A DNA stretch of 64,000 nt from Antilocapra americana. Lineage: Eukaryota > Chordata > Mammalia > Artiodactyla > Antilocapridae. Positions 1-11,439 of the stretch are shown piece by piece. Below the pieces are notes generated by a model. That model was not told the origin of the DNA. It saw only the letters and a program-made list of their open reading frames with translations, and ran no database searches. A program made the position numbers and the translations under genes. The stretch lies in NCBI GenBank assembly GCA_007570785.1, contig ML660213.1, positions 291,295 to 355,294 on the forward strand. Direction: 5' to 3'. The stretch's first letter is position 1. Every line of letters begins with the position of its first letter.

Positions 1-363
1 AGCAAAAGGAACGCAGATGGAGTAGACTCTTGAGAGCCCCTTGGATGGCAAAGAGATCCAACCAGTCCATCCTAAAGAAAATCAGTCCTGCATATTCATT
101 GGAAGGACTGACACTAAGTTGAAGCCCCAATACTTTGGCCATCTGATGTGAAGAACTGACTCATTGAAGAAGACCCTGGTGCTGGGAAAGATTGAAGGCA
201 GGAGGAGAAGGAGACAACAGAGGATGAGATGGTTGTATGGCATCACTGACTCAATGGACATGAGTTTGAGCAAGCTCCAGGAGTTGGTGATGGACAGGGA
301 AGCCTGGTGTGCTGCAGTCCACGAGGTCGCAAAGAGTTGGACACAACTGAGTGAATGAACTGA
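1..363 (+). repeat. BovB LINE, 3' part, sense
   Basis: This is the 3' terminal part of a BovB (RTE-clade) non-LTR retrotransposon. The recognisable run covers the stretch about rescuing 'aaccagtccatcc', the 'attcattggaaggactga' block and the end 'gcaaagagttggacacaactgagtg'. The left end lies at or beyond the window edge. It abuts an antisense BovB piece with no spacer, and the two pieces are adjacent segments of one BovB. Confidence 0.9.
164..358 (+). pseudogene. BovB ORF2 C-terminal remnant
   Basis: A 64-codon open frame encodes the extreme C-terminus of the BovB reverse-transcriptase polyprotein. It has the basic run [17 protein letters not shown], then the conserved [11 protein letters not shown] block, and stops in the BovB 3' tail. 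The catalytic domains are absent from this piece, so it cannot encode an active protein. The apparent start is just an internal Met of the old frame. Confidence 0.85.
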
Positions 364-643
364 TCTCACATCCACACATGACGTCTGGAAAAACCATAGC
401 TTTGAGTATAGGGCCCTCTGTTGGCAAAGTGATGTTTTGGCTTTTGAAATTTGCTGTCTAGGTTTGTCAGTTTTCCTTCCAATGAGCAAGCATCTTTTAA
501 TTTCATGGCTACAGTAACTGTCCACGGTGATTCTGGAGTCCAAGAAAACAAAATTTGTCATTACGTCCACTTCTTCCCCTTTTATTTTCCATGAAGTGAT
601 GGGACTGGATGCCAGGATCTTAGTTTTTTAAATGTTGACTTCT
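364..643 (-). repeat. BovB LINE, internal part, antisense
   Basis: Antisense BovB, beginning at the 'tctcacatcc' block and running through 'gcaagcatcttttaatttcatgg' to 'gatcttagttttttaaatgttga'. In BovB coordinates this piece lies immediately 5' of the segment at 1-363, but in the opposite orientation. This suggests an inversion of the 3' part after insertion. Confidence 0.88.
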
Positions 644-2564
644 GTAAAGGAGCTCAAAGACATTGTTAGGTGTATCCCTTGAGGCAGAACCAGGACCCTC
701 CCCTAAGGCTACATTATTGTTTCTCGGCTCCTCCTCACTTTTCTCTGTATCCCCTCCCTGCCCTGATTAGCAACTGTTTGAAATGCTTTCATGCCCAGGG
801 GCCCCACAGGGTCCTGCTCAGTTTCAGAAATGCTCCTTAAATCTGAAGTGTTCCATATAAATACATTTATTTCAAAAGAAAGTCTTTGAATCATGGATTG
901 TGATGGCAAAAGGAACACCATGCATCAAGAATAATACTATGACTTCCAATGAGGAAATGACTCTTAATGATTTTATGTGCCAAGCACTGTGTTTCTCATA
1001 ATGAAAAATGAGGATGATGCAAAAAGAAATCAATTCTCATCTTTTTTTAAAATAAGTTGAGGAAACAAAAGTACACACATACAAAATTAATGCAATAAAG
1101 AAACTGGCAAATTCAATGTCTTCTGAGAAACAGTACCAAAGCTACAGAAGTACAAAATAGATATAAATTACCTTCAGAAAAAGGAATCTGGGAAGTCTTC
1201 CTTAATGGTAGCACTTGATCTGGCATTTGATCTAGCAGTTAAGAATGAGTAATATCAAGCTAAGGATTTATTTTCATCCTGACTATGATTACATCATTCC
1301 TTCCATTTTGTTACAATTATGTTAAAAGGCTTCTTTGTCAGAATAAAATTTATACATCAAGGTGTTTTGTCTCTGATCTGTGAGAAGACTTACTGTGTTA
1401 ATAACTGTCAATTTGCATAACAAATCATCTAAAGTTACTGAATTAATAGTATCTTTTTTTTTTTTTTACCTTATTATTCTGTTGGTTGGCTAAGTACTTT
1501 TTTGACTGGTCCAGCTGGAGAGATGGGCTGAGTTGTCTCTTGTATTCATGGTCAGCTGGGAAGTGGCTGGTGGCTGAATGTGCAGGATGGCCTCGCTCTG
1601 CCCAGTGACTAGCAGGCTGTCAGCCAGAGCATCTTGGTTCTCTTCCTTCTGGTCTCTTATTTATACAGGTAGGCTATTTTGACTTTATTCACAAGGTGTT
1701 CTTAAGAAAGCAAGCACAGAAAGAGCATGCCTTCATGGCGTAAGTACATTTTAAGACTCTGCTTGCACCCTATTTGCTAATGTCTCCTTGACCAAAGCAA
1801 GTCAATGGACAGAGAATAACTGAATAGGTGGAGAAATAGACTTCATCCCTACATGGGAAAAGCTGTCAAACTACAAAGGGCATGATCATATAGATGGGAA
1901 GAGTTTATGCAATTTATGCAATGTTATTGCACATGACTTCTCAGAAAATAATTCCTGAGTAGGAAATTGAAAACCTGGACCAGTGTATGCTTTATTGGCT
2001 AATATTTACTCTTGAAAATATAACAAAAGACTAATAAACTTTTAGAAGTATTGTGGAAAATAAATAGAACAAATCATGTCTATATAATACATGGGATAAC
2101 ATGTTGTGTTTATGAAAAAAATCATATAAACATGATTAAAATCCCTCAGATTTGTAGTTGTACTGTTACATATAAAAATACAAAAATTGAAATTAAAGAC
2201 AAGTATGATGATTAATATATCGATACTATATTCAGTCACTTAAATTTTGTTGCTTCTGCTCTATGTGATTTTGGAATCATGTTCATGTATTGTTATAGGA
2301 CTTAGTTAAACATGATTTCTTATGTGTGAATTCTGGAAAGCCCTCTGCTCACTGTATTTTGACTTAATTTCGGCACCAGAATCTTGACACTGATCATCAG
2401 GTCTAAATGTCAGCATTTAACAGCTTATCTGGAGGTTATTTAAATTAATACTTCAAGAAAGTAGCAGAAGGTTCTGTTGAAGGTGAAAAAACCTAATCTA
2501 TTAAAAAATCTTATTTCCTAACACAGCTATACATGATAAAACCCAGATATGCAGTATGTTCAAT
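644..2564. other. Unique AT-rich DNA, no gene seen
   Basis: I recognise no gene or named repeat here. There is a T run at 1454-1467 followed by about 200 bp of more GC-balanced sequence (1480-1670) that could be an old mobile-element remnant I cannot name. The two open frames of 65-70 codons have no recognisable motifs. Confidence 0.5.
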
Positions 2565-2749
2565 GACTCTTTGCTATCCCACAGACTGTAATCCACCAGG
2601 CTCCTCTGTCCATGGGATTTCCCAGGCAAGAATACTGGAGCGAGTAGCCATTCCCTTCTCCAGGGGACCTTCTCGACCCAGGGATTGAACCCAGGTCTCC
2701 GGTGCTGCAGGCAGATTTTTTACCATGTGAGCCATCAAGGAAGCACACA
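2565..2749 (-). repeat. Bov-tA SINE
   Basis: Minus-strand tRNA-Glu-derived SINE. The tRNA-like head, including the 'ttgaacccaggtctcc' B-box region, is at the right end and the Bov-A body at the left. It is bounded by a 10-bp target duplication with one mismatch: tatgttcaat at 2555-2564 and tatattcaat at 2750-2759. Confidence 0.92.
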
Positions 2750-3149
2750 TATATTCAATAATTATCTCTAATTCTTCTACTGTACTATGACTGTGGGAAT
2801 GGGTATCCTGTTGAGTCTGAATTCACTTGCCAGTATCCCTTATTGCACTTAGCCCAACCTGCTGCTGTGGGATGTGAATTTATCTGCAAGATCAGTCTTA
2901 ATTATTGTTCATGTGTCTTTGCAATCCGTCAAAGTATGTCCTGGAAGAACTGACTGTTGACTGTTTGCAGGCTACCGAAGAGTTTATTTCCTTCCACTCT
3001 GTTATGTCCAATGTAGATAGTGGCCTCCTGGTGCTATATCATGTATCTATCTCAGTGTTCTACAAATTTTGGACACACTCCCTCATAGTAAAAAGCTTTT
3101 AGTATATGTATACTTCTTCGTTTTAAATTGTATGTTCTGTTGTGTTCTG

Positions 3150-3367
3150 TGGGCTCAGTAGCTTCAGTTGTATCTGACTCTTTGCAACCCTATGGACTGT
3201 AGCCCACCAGGCTCCTCTGTCCATGGGATTCTTTAGGCAAGAATACTGGAGTGGGTTGCAATACCCTCCTGCAGAGGATCTTCCCAACCCAGGGACTGAA
3301 CCTGCATCTCCTGCATCTAATGCATTGAAGGCAGATTCCTTACCCACTGATCCACCAGAGAAGCCCC
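3150..3367 (-). repeat. Bov-tA SINE
   Basis: Minus-strand Bov-tA with the body at the left ('ctgtccatgggattc', 'aagaatactggagtggg') and the tRNA-Glu head at the right ending 'caccagagaagcccc'. The target duplication is not clear. Confidence 0.9.
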
Positions 3368-4214
3368 ATATATGCTTTATTATTAGCCAATATTTCCAAA
3401 AACACTACAAACCTGGAATGTTATTCAATAATTTTGACTTGAGGTATGAATTCATCATAATCTTTCTTATTATTTTGCATGTTTTCACTTATTTATTAGC
3501 ATCATTATTTTGTCACCATACTAAGAAAGACTTAGGTCCAAGATAGTGACTGTTCACCACTTTTAGTTGTTTGTCATTATCTGAAACTATCTTTTCTTTG
3601 TCATCTCTTTCCATGAATCTTTTCAAGCCTCATGTTCATTTTATAGGACCATTTTAGTTGGGCCCATTCTGATGTGTTTCAAAAATTCAGTACATTTTAA
3701 ATTTTTTATAGGAATATCAACTCCTGCTTGGAATTTAAGTTGAAATTAGAAATGAAACTATTATAGGTGCTATTTTTTGACACCTACACTTTGCCTCATA
3801 TATTTTTATCTTGTTCAAGTCTAAGCTCAACCTCTTCTATCAAGAATTATTCACAACATTACAAAAGAGGAAGTATAATTGGTAAACAAAGCATTGACTG
3901 CATCAAAATACACAGAATACTAATTAATGTTACAGAACTGGGATTCAAATCTGGATATGTCTAAATAATAAATCACTGTTCTTCACACTATACTGACAAT
4001 GATTTTTGCAACTTCTTTAAATATCTTTCAGCAAAGTTACTTTAGATGCTTTCATTCTCAGTTACAGTTAAAAAAAATAAGACATTATGAATTACAGACA
4101 AAAGAAAAAAATAGCACCAACCCTTAGAATCTGAATATCTTAGGAAGAGTCAGACAAATAAACATAGATAGTAAGAATAATATAATAAACATTATAAAGA
4201 AATAAGTTCTTGGT
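3368..4214. other. Unique AT-rich DNA, no gene seen
   Basis: No repeat or gene is recognised. Short open frames here look like chance in AT-rich DNA. Confidence 0.5.
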
Positions 4215-4226
4215 AAAATGTAAATA

Positions 4227-4544
4227 AGGAGAGCCAACCAGTCCATCCTAAAGGAAATCAGTCCTGAATATTCATTGGAAGGACTGATGCTGAAGCTGAA
4301 ACTCCAACACTGTGGCCACCTGATGGGAAGAACTGAGTCAGTTGAAAAGACCCTGATGCTGGGAAAGATTGAAGACAGGAGGAGAAGGGGATGACAAAGG
4401 ATGAGATGGTTGGATAGCATGACCGATTCAATGGACGTGAGTTTGAGTAAACTCCTGGAGTTGGTGATGGACAGGGAGGCCTGGCATGCTGTAGTCCATG
4501 GGGTTGCAAAGAATTGGACATGACTGAGCAACTGAACTGAACTG
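4227..4544 (+). repeat. BovB LINE, 5'-truncated
   Basis: A 318-bp sense BovB 3' end, from 'aaccagtccatcctaaagg' to the terminal 'actgaactgaactg' tail. The flanks carry a 12-bp target duplication with one mismatch: aaaatgtaaata at 4215-4226 and aaaatgtaagta at 4545-4556. The body still shows the C-terminal BovB coding block with scattered damage. The longer frames on the opposite strand are antisense shadows. Confidence 0.93.
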
Positions 4545-4576
4545 AAAATGTAAGTACCCAAGATTGGCATTTACTC

Positions 4577-4593
4577 AAAAAAAAAAAAAAAAA
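4577..4593 (+). repeat. Poly-A tract
   Basis: A run of 17 A bases, 20 bp beyond the BovB target duplication. It is not contiguous with the BovB tail. Confidence 0.8.
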
Positions 4594-6025
4594 GGTAGAA
4601 AATAGTCCAGGAAATATGGGCACCAAGGAGCTCCGAGCAGATGGAGGGAGATATGAGTTAGAATGAAGGCTGTCAGAACACCACACAGAATTGATCAACT
4701 TCAGTTGATTCAGTAGGACTCTAGTAAGGGATTCAAGGTGAAAAGGGACAAAGATAATGTTGGAAAGCATAGAGCCCAGTTCATAAAAATCCTTCTTTAG
4801 CACGCTAAGGATGTCAGATTTTATCTTGAATTGTCATGAGAGCTATTGAAGGATTTTAAGTAAGAAGTTATTTCATCAGATTTTTTCTTTTAAAAAGATC
4901 ACAGTGTATAGTAACATTAAGATTGTTATCTGAGCAGGACCACAAGTTAGGAGATATTTTAGAAACTCAGGCTAGATGGTTCTAAGGTGGGGGCATTCCG
5001 TCTGAAGAACAGGGAAAATGGAACAAATCAAGGAGACAGAAATTTTAAAAAACTGTCAACCCCGTTAAGGTATTAAAAAATAGAAATATACATAGAGCTA
5101 GAAAATACAAGGGGAAGAATAGAACTTGGTTAGATTTTAAGTTTGTTATGATGTAAATTACATTTGAAGAGTCTAAAAGATATTCAAATGTGGACAATAT
5201 TTGATGGAATACATGAGAGCTTCACAAAAATTTTAGTTCTTAATACCTATTAGTTGGATTTCGATTAAGTGGCGTAGGAAAATTCTGTCAAGGAATATTA
5301 CTGAGCAATATGTTCCAAGTACTATTTTAATTGCTTTATATATATTTCCTTACTTAATTCTTATGACAAACCCAGTCATTTTACAGATGAAGAAAGAGAA
5401 CAATGAAGCTGATACTTATGTAGACAAAAGCCACTGAGACAGTGCTTTGCCTCTTTTCATAACTGAGTGCATTTATCATGATCAATAATAATTATCATGA
5501 TCATAGAGAATCTGACCTGGGCTTAGCTTCTTAAGGGACTTACACTCAACCAACTTGTAAAAATTGTGAAAACTGGAAAAATACTTTGACCTGGAAGTCA
5601 TTATTAATGAGCAGGATGTCATTTTTCACTTTTTTTTAAAACTATATTTTGTTAAAAATAAGATTTGCTCACAAGTTCTATATATTTCCACTAATTGAGA
5701 TATAGCAATGGAAACATAGGTTAACAAATTTTAACCTGATAGATATAGTTGTTTTTATTCTATCTATTATAACCTCTAAGAATCTAAGGGGTATAATTCT
5801 TGTCACTTAATTCCCCTGATATGTGGGTCACCAAACATGCATAATTATAGAATTAATGGGATACAGGAGAGAGAACAAAGGGCAAAGATTGATGGTAGAA
5901 GCCCACTTAAGAAGAGTAGATGTCATTTTATACGAGGAGTATAAAATTAAAGATAAAAGCAACAGAATAACAGACTGTTGCTCTCAAAACTGAATTATCC
6001 CATGATATAGAGAAGTGAATGCTTT
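4594..6025. other. Mostly unique DNA with an ancient repeat-like stretch
   Basis: No gene is seen. About 4720-4910 has the style of an ancient dispersed mammalian repeat ('ttgaaggattttaag' followed by 'cagattttttcttttaaaaagatcac'). Similar wording recurs near 16140-16560, 18735-18930 and 38500-38920, but I cannot name the family. Confidence 0.4.
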
Positions 6026-6095
6026 AGTCCTATTGTTCTCTACCTGGGGTGATGTTACTACAGAAGGGATTTTTATCAATATCTGGAGACATTTC

Positions 6096-6282
6096 TTTTT
6101 TTTTTTTTATTATTGTTTTTGCCATACATTGTCATGATATCACCATGCGTTTACATATGCTTCCCCTCCGGGTCCCCCCTCCCTCTCCCTCCCCCCCGGG
6201 AAATCTCGCTGCACCAGTCCTGAGCATCAATCCTGGGCTGGCGATTGATTAGACACATGACAATTAACATGCTTCAATGCCC
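6096..6282 (-). repeat. L1 LINE 3' tail (ruminant type)
   Basis: A minus-strand, heavily 5'-truncated L1. The T run at 6096-6108 is its poly-A tail, followed by the C-rich ruminant L1 3'UTR with 'ccctccctctccctccc' and 'gctggcgattgatt'. It closely resembles the tail at 30483-30755. No clear target duplication is seen. Confidence 0.88.
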
Positions 6283-6328
6283 ATGGCTAGGTGTGAGGGT
6301 ACTGCTGATATCTATAGGTAGATTCCAG

Positions 6329-6367
6329 TGTGCTGTGCTTAGTCGCTCAGTTGTGTCCAACTTTTGC
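6329..6367 (-). repeat. 39-nt Bov-tA 3' end insertion
   Basis: Only the last 39 nt of a minus-strand Bov-tA are present ('cttagtcgctcagttgtgtc'). They are flanked by an 8-bp direct repeat, GATTCCAG, at 6321-6328 and 6368-6375. This fits an extremely 5'-truncated retrotransposition. Confidence 0.75.
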
Positions 6368-6493
6368 GATTCCAGAGATGCAGCCAAACATCCTGTAGTA
6401 CAAAGGACAGTTCCCACCAAGTATTACCCCATCTCAAATGTCAGTAGTTCTGCTGCTGAGAAACCCTACTGTTGCCCAGAAGTTCCATTTAGG

Positions 6494-6615
6494 GGAATTC
6501 CCTGGCTGTCCAGTGATTAGGGCTTGGCACTGATACTGCAGTGGCCCAATGGCCTGGGTTCAATTCTGGTTGGGGAACTAGGATCCCGCAAGCTATATGG
6601 TGCAGCCAAATAATA
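6494..6615 (+). repeat. CHR-type SINE
   Basis: Sense CHR SINE (cetacean-hippo-ruminant family, tRNA-derived). It begins 'aattccctggctgtccagtg', has the B-box-like 'gggttcaattctggttgggg', and ends 'gcagccaaataataataac'. Confidence 0.88.
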
Positions 6616-7628
6616 ATAACTTGAATGAATATTCAGACCAAAATAGATAACTGACTGTCCTCAAGAACTTTTCAGCCAGAATATGTAGCTGCTTTTGAAA
6701 GTCTATCTTACTTCTTTGTGAATGACCCCATTAAAAAAAGAAAGAATAAGATTATTAGAAATCAGTACAAAGTTAACCATGGGGTGATACATTGGTAGTG
6801 AAAAATAATAGTTTCTGTCTGCAACAAAATTATTACATTATTTCATTAATCTGAATTTAACAAATTGAAGTTTAGAAAATAACATTGAAGAAGATGATAT
6901 TAGGAATAACTCATATGATCTTTTTATTAAGGAATAAAATTATCACAGGGATTGCAATTCAATAAGTGGAGCAACATGTATATGAGAAATAATTATAATA
7001 CATTTACATGTTAATCAATAAATTACATGCCTAAAGTTTCATACCTCTTTTTCTTCCAAAGTCCAGCTAATTGTTTCCAACTGGAGATCAAGTACTGCTC
7101 CTTCCCAGTCCCCTAGACAGGAAATGAAACATACATTTTGCAGGAGACCACCATTAGTATGAATGGCGTGTTTCTCTGCAGACTGCAAATAACAGGGAAA
7201 TGAATAGAAGGATTTTTTTTTATCTAGTTATTAGATTATTGTTAGTGGTGGTGAAACAGCTGTTCCTGGGATGGAAGCTTTGGGCTGAGGGAATGATTGC
7301 TGCCAAAAAAGGGAAGCCCGTGGTGATATATAAATACAGGTGGCTCTTCAGGCAGGACCACTGTGGCATAACAATGAAACAGTCTAGGCACCAAGATGCA
7401 GGAGGGGTGGGTACGCAGGAGAACAGTATTCAGAAAATAGGATTGCATCATTTCTTTCCAATATTTAATCACTTTCATTAAAAGCAATAGTGCAAAGATG
7501 AGAATCTTTTAAGTATATCTTTCACATTGAGAGACTGAGCTATGACCATGTTAAAATATTGACTTTTCCTATCCATCTATCATCAGTCTACCCATTCATC
7601 AGTTCCTCCATCAAATCTTGCTTTTAAC
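6616..7628. other. Unique AT-rich DNA, no gene seen
   Basis: No repeat or gene is recognised. Overlapping frames of 93 and 81 codons on opposite strands (7200-7487) have no recognisable domain. Confidence 0.5.
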
Positions 7629-7636
7629 CACACAAA

Positions 7637-7825
7637 GGAGCTTCTGTGGTGGCTCAGATGGTAAAGAATCGATCCCTGGGTTGGGAAGATCCCCTGGAGA
7701 AAATCATGGCAACCCACTCCAGCATTCTTGCCTGCAGAATCCCCATGGACAGAGGAGGCTGGCAGGCTACAGGTCTATGGAGTTGCAAAGAGTTGGACAT
7801 GACTGAGTGACTAAGCACAGCACAG
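7637..7825 (+). repeat. Bov-tA SINE with head deletion
   Basis: Plus-strand Bov-tA. Within the tRNA head the stretch between 'ggtaaagaat' and 'cgatccctggg' is missing, an internal deletion of about 30 bp. It is flanked by the 8-bp duplication CACACAAA at 7629-7636 and 7826-7833. Confidence 0.93.
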
Positions 7826-8012
7826 CACACAAATGAGAAACTGCAATTACTTCCAGTCACTTTTTTCTCTTGAACTCTGGAAAATAGAGAATACTTACTT
7901 ATATCTCTGTTTTCTGGTTGTCCTAACATTTCATCAAGTTTATAAAGAAGGGAGGTTTATAAGATACAGAGCCATCTTCTTTGTTTAACATGGTGGAAAA
8001 AATAACTTGAAC

Positions 8013-8066
8013 TGAATTATTTAGGAAAAAAGTCAAAATTATAGTCTTTTCAAGTGATACATTTGT
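8013..8066 (+). repeat. Source copy of a 54-bp duplication
   Basis: Unique-looking sequence from 'tgaattatttagg' to 'gatacatttgt' that reappears without a single mismatch at 8714-8767, inside the neighbouring L1. This copy lies in ordinary flanking DNA, so it is likely the donor. Confidence 0.9.
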
Positions 8067-8450
8067 TTTTTGTTTGCTTGCTTATTTCAGCACATTCATA
8101 TACTTATAGTCACTTTTGGACTTTTTGCACATGGCTTTCTTTTTTTTTATTGAAGTATAGTTGATTTACAAGGTCGTGTTAAGTGTCAGGTTGTACTGCA
8201 AAGTGATTCATTATACATATATGCATTTTTTCAGATTCTTTTCCCTTATACATCATTACAAAATATTGAATATGGTTTCTTGTCCTACACAGTGGGCCCT
8301 TGGTTTCTACTTTATATATGGTATTCTGTATGTGTTAATCCCAAACTCCTAATTCATCCTTACCCTCTAACTTTCCACTTTGGTATCCAGAAGCTTGCTT
8401 TCTGTGTCTATGCATCTACTTCTGTTTTGTATATACTTTTGTTTGTATCA

Positions 8451-8667
8451 GCTTCTCTGATGGCTCAGATGGTAAAGCGTCTGCCTGCAATGTGAGAGAC
8501 CTGGATTCAATCCCTGGGTCAGGCAGATCCCTTGAAGAAGGAAATGGCAAGCCACTCCAGTACTCTTGCCTGGAGAATCCCATGGTCGGAGGAGCCTGGT
8601 AGGCTACAGTCCATGGGGTCGCAAAGAGTCGGACATAATTGAGCGACTTCACTTTCACTTTCTTTCA
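8451..8667 (+). repeat. Bov-tA SINE inside L1
   Basis: Near-complete plus-strand Bov-tA from 'cttctctgatggctcag' to 'gagcgacttcactttcac'. It is flanked by the 9-bp duplication TTTGTATCA at 8442-8450 and 8668-8676, so it is younger than the L1. Confidence 0.95.
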
Positions 8668-8713
8668 TTTGTATCATTTTTAGATTTCACTTATAAGTGA
8701 TATTATATGATAT

Positions 8714-8767
8714 TGAATTATTTAGGAAAAAAGTCAAAATTATAGTCTTTTCAAGTGATACATTTGT
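8714..8767 (+). repeat. 54-bp templated insertion in L1
   Basis: A perfect copy of 8013-8066 sits between 'atatgatat' and 'gataattttcttcatttagc' of the L1 3'UTR. It replaces the usual 'tgtctttctc...' segment, which is present in the sister L1 copies near 20040 and 21025. Confidence 0.85.
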
Positions 8768-8938
8768 GATAATTTTCTTCATTTAGCATGATAATCTTTA
8801 GGTCCATCCATATTGCTGCAAGTGGAAGTATTTCATTATTTTTAGGCTATTACTCCACACATATCACATATACATATACAACATCTTCTTTATCCATTCA
8901 TCCGTTAATGGACATTCTGGTTGCTTCCATGTCTTGAA

Positions 8939-10687
8939 TGTTTTCAGTTAACCTTATCTCTACTTTCTAACATAGTAGTAGCTAAGAATTCAGCAAAAAT
9001 GCAGTATTTTACATAATCTACACCAAAAATTTTTATTCTACTTTGAATCTTTGAAGTCCAATCTTCAATTCCTATTGCTGTTGATATATATTTGGCTCTT
9101 GATAGTTGAGTTGGAATCTATCTGTTCATTATTTTGTAAAATGAAAACAGAATTGGAAGCCAAATGAACAAGTTTATTTGTTAAGAATGAGTGCGTAATA
9201 TCATACTGTATTCATAAAAGTGAATATTTTGAATGAGGAGCTAAGAAATTTTAAAGTTTGAATAACTTGTTTTTTGTTTCTAAGCTTTGAGGAGAGTTGG
9301 GTTTCAGTAGTCCTTCTGGTCTCTTCCAAGACAGGGCAACATTCTGGAGACTTAAGGAGAATGAATGTAACCATTCATAAAATACCCACTACATAAGTAA
9401 GTAAAATTCACAAAATACACAATATGTCCCTTTGGGAACTGCAATATTTCTCTTCTCCCAAGATAACTAAAATTCTAAAATACACATTAAAACATAAAGA
9501 CACTAAAATAAATGCCTATTAAAGTCTGTGCTATATTCAACCTCACTTATTAAGTTGGATTCTGACTTCTTAAAAATGAGTAGCTTTGTTTAGCTCAAGG
9601 AGAAGATGATTCTGCTGTCAAGAGACCAGTATTCCAAATTCTACGTTATTTTTATGCATAATTGCCTCATTACTTCTATTTCTCAGTCTTCCTGTCAGTA
9701 AAAGTGGGATAACCTTTGCCTCTTGTTCCTCAGGCCAATCTTAACTGTAATCTTGGGATCATGAATATTTAGGTATTAAGCCCCTAGGAGGTAGAAAAGA
9801 AAAAACAGAATAATACTTGCATCTTAGGGGATTCCTTTCAGAAAATATTATAAACTCCAGAATTTCAGAATCTTAGAGATGGACATATCAATATGTATTT
9901 GTTTTTCCCCGTAGAGCTCACCTTTCTCATTATCTCAATTTTCTCAGTGTTTAATCTCTACAACTCAAATGTTGAAAGTGTAATTGAGTTCTTTTTGGTA
10001 GTATCGGTTTCCATGAATCAAATTTAGAGTAAAATTTCTTACAAATATGTGGAAACAGTTATTTCAAATAAAAATAAAGAGATGTAGAAAGTTTTATGTG
10101 GATTTTATCCATATAATTAAAACAGAGTCCCTCGTATAAACTAGATCAAAGTTGACTTGTAATGTAATTACTTTGGTAGATAGGGTCACAGCTCATTTCT
10201 CACTCTATTTATAGAGTTAAAAAGGGCATGTGTAAGTATTATATCTTAACCTCGTGATTTGCATAAAGTTTTTTAATAAACATACGTGGTTATTATTGAA
10301 TCATTCAATTCCCTTTGTTGTTTATAAATGGTAACAAAATTGGTTTTGCCAAGGACAACAGTTGCCTCGAGAAAAATTTAGCTATCATGAGTTGAGGAGC
10401 TGGCTTATGAACTATCTGCAAAATTTCCATTTCCAAAGGTAACACTGCACACATCTCCAAGGTCACTGTGCTCTCCGAGGCACATTAGTAAATATCGGCA
10501 AGGTTTCCATTTTCCTGACAGAAACAATTACAGATGCCATGCAAGAATAATTTCACATAGAGTTGAGGCAGCCATCAGAATTCTCTTAGGTAATAGTTGC
10601 AAATGTTTATGCTAATATCATTTAGTTTTTCACTTTAAAAATCAGGTTAGTGAATCTAGTGCATTTCTTTTGTTGTCAGTGTAGTTC
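8939..10687. other. Unique AT-rich DNA, no gene seen
   Basis: No named repeat is recognised. The subregion 10340-10600 is less simple in composition than its surroundings and could be a conserved non-coding block, but nothing in the sequence alone proves that. Confidence 0.45.
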
Positions 10688-10984
10688 TGGTTACTGACCA
10701 GGTTCTTAGCCTCTTCAGTCAATAGAAATTGATAAGAGACTAGACAGGAAATTCAGGCAAGGTTTCACTGGGACTCCTGCCACAGAATAAGAAAGCAAAA
10801 ACAAGAACAGTTTCCCTTGTTCACTTTCTGAGGGGGGACAAGCTGGTTCCTTATATGGGGTGACTTATATGGGCTGACCAGTCCAATGGTTGGGCCAGGG
10901 GGGTGACTTAGAGGGTCTTCCCAACCCCTTGGAGGTGCTATGTGCAGGGTGCACATGTAGTCCCTGCTTTTGCTCCTGAAAACG

Positions 10985-11187
10985 TGAAAGTGAAAGTTGT
11001 TCATTCCTGCCTGACTCTTTGCGATTCCGAGGACTGTAGCCCACCAGGCTCGTCTATCCACAGAATTCTCCAACAAGAGTGCTGGAGTGGGCAGCCATTT
11101 CCTTCTCAAGGGATCTTTCCAACCCAGGGATCAAACCCAGGTCTCCCATAATGCAGACAGACTCTTCACCAGCTGAGCCACCAGATT
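10985..11187 (-). repeat. Bov-tA SINE inside LTR
   Basis: Minus-strand Bov-tA, with body 'ctgactctttgcgattcc' at the left and the tRNA head ending 'agctgagccaccaga' at the right. LTR sequence resumes on both sides. Confidence 0.9.
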
Positions 11188-11271
11188 TGGAAGTATGTTT
11201 TTTGGTCTTTTTGTATCTTGTCCGTAATTTGCCCTAACTGTGCATGCATACTATTTTTCGTCCCTTAAAGC

Positions 11272-11436
11272 AGCAGTCCCCAGTCTCTGGGATCTGATGA
11301 TCTGAGGAGGAACTGATATAGTAATAGAAATAAAATGCACAGGGCATGTAATATGCTTGAATCATCCTGAAACCATTCCCCTGACACCTCGGTCTGTGGA
11401 AAATTCTTTGAAACTGGTCCCTGGTGCAAAAAAGTT
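11272..11436 (-). repeat. DNA-transposon-like (MITE) insert in LTR
   Basis: A 165-bp element with ends 'gcagtccccagtctctgg' and 'gcaaaaaagttggagatcc', which are loosely inverted relative to each other. The middle has the reverse of 'gatgattcaagcatattaca'. It resembles a widespread mammalian hAT-like MITE bearing 'caccagggaccagtttc' on its other strand. It is bracketed by LTR sequence and a long T tract. Confidence 0.5.
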
Positions 11437-11439
11437 GGA

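Larger units (their letters stand above)
6030..6470 (+). repeat. Old hAT-like DNA transposon remnant, split twice
   Basis: Three pieces read in order as one non-autonomous DNA-transposon-type repeat: 6030-6095 (ending 'tatctggagacatttc'), 6283-6328 and 6368-6470 (containing 'aaacatcctgtagtacaaaggacag' split by the rule on length, and ending 'gctgagaaaccctac'). It is interrupted by an L1 tail and by a 39-nt SINE fragment. The family name is not certain. Confidence 0.5.
8140..8938 (-). repeat. L1 LINE 3' end, interrupted
   Basis: Minus-strand L1 3'UTR starting at the T run and 'ttattgaagtatagttg', and running to 'ggttgcttccatgtcttg'. It is split by a Bov-tA at 8451-8667. At 8714-8767 about 20 bp of expected L1 sequence is replaced by a copy of a flanking 54-bp segment. 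Confidence 0.92.

Noticed and set aside
4258..4803. 181-codon minus-strand frame, the longest in the window
   Set aside because: It is the antisense of a BovB tail fused by chance to a translated poly-A (a run of Phe) and flanking DNA.
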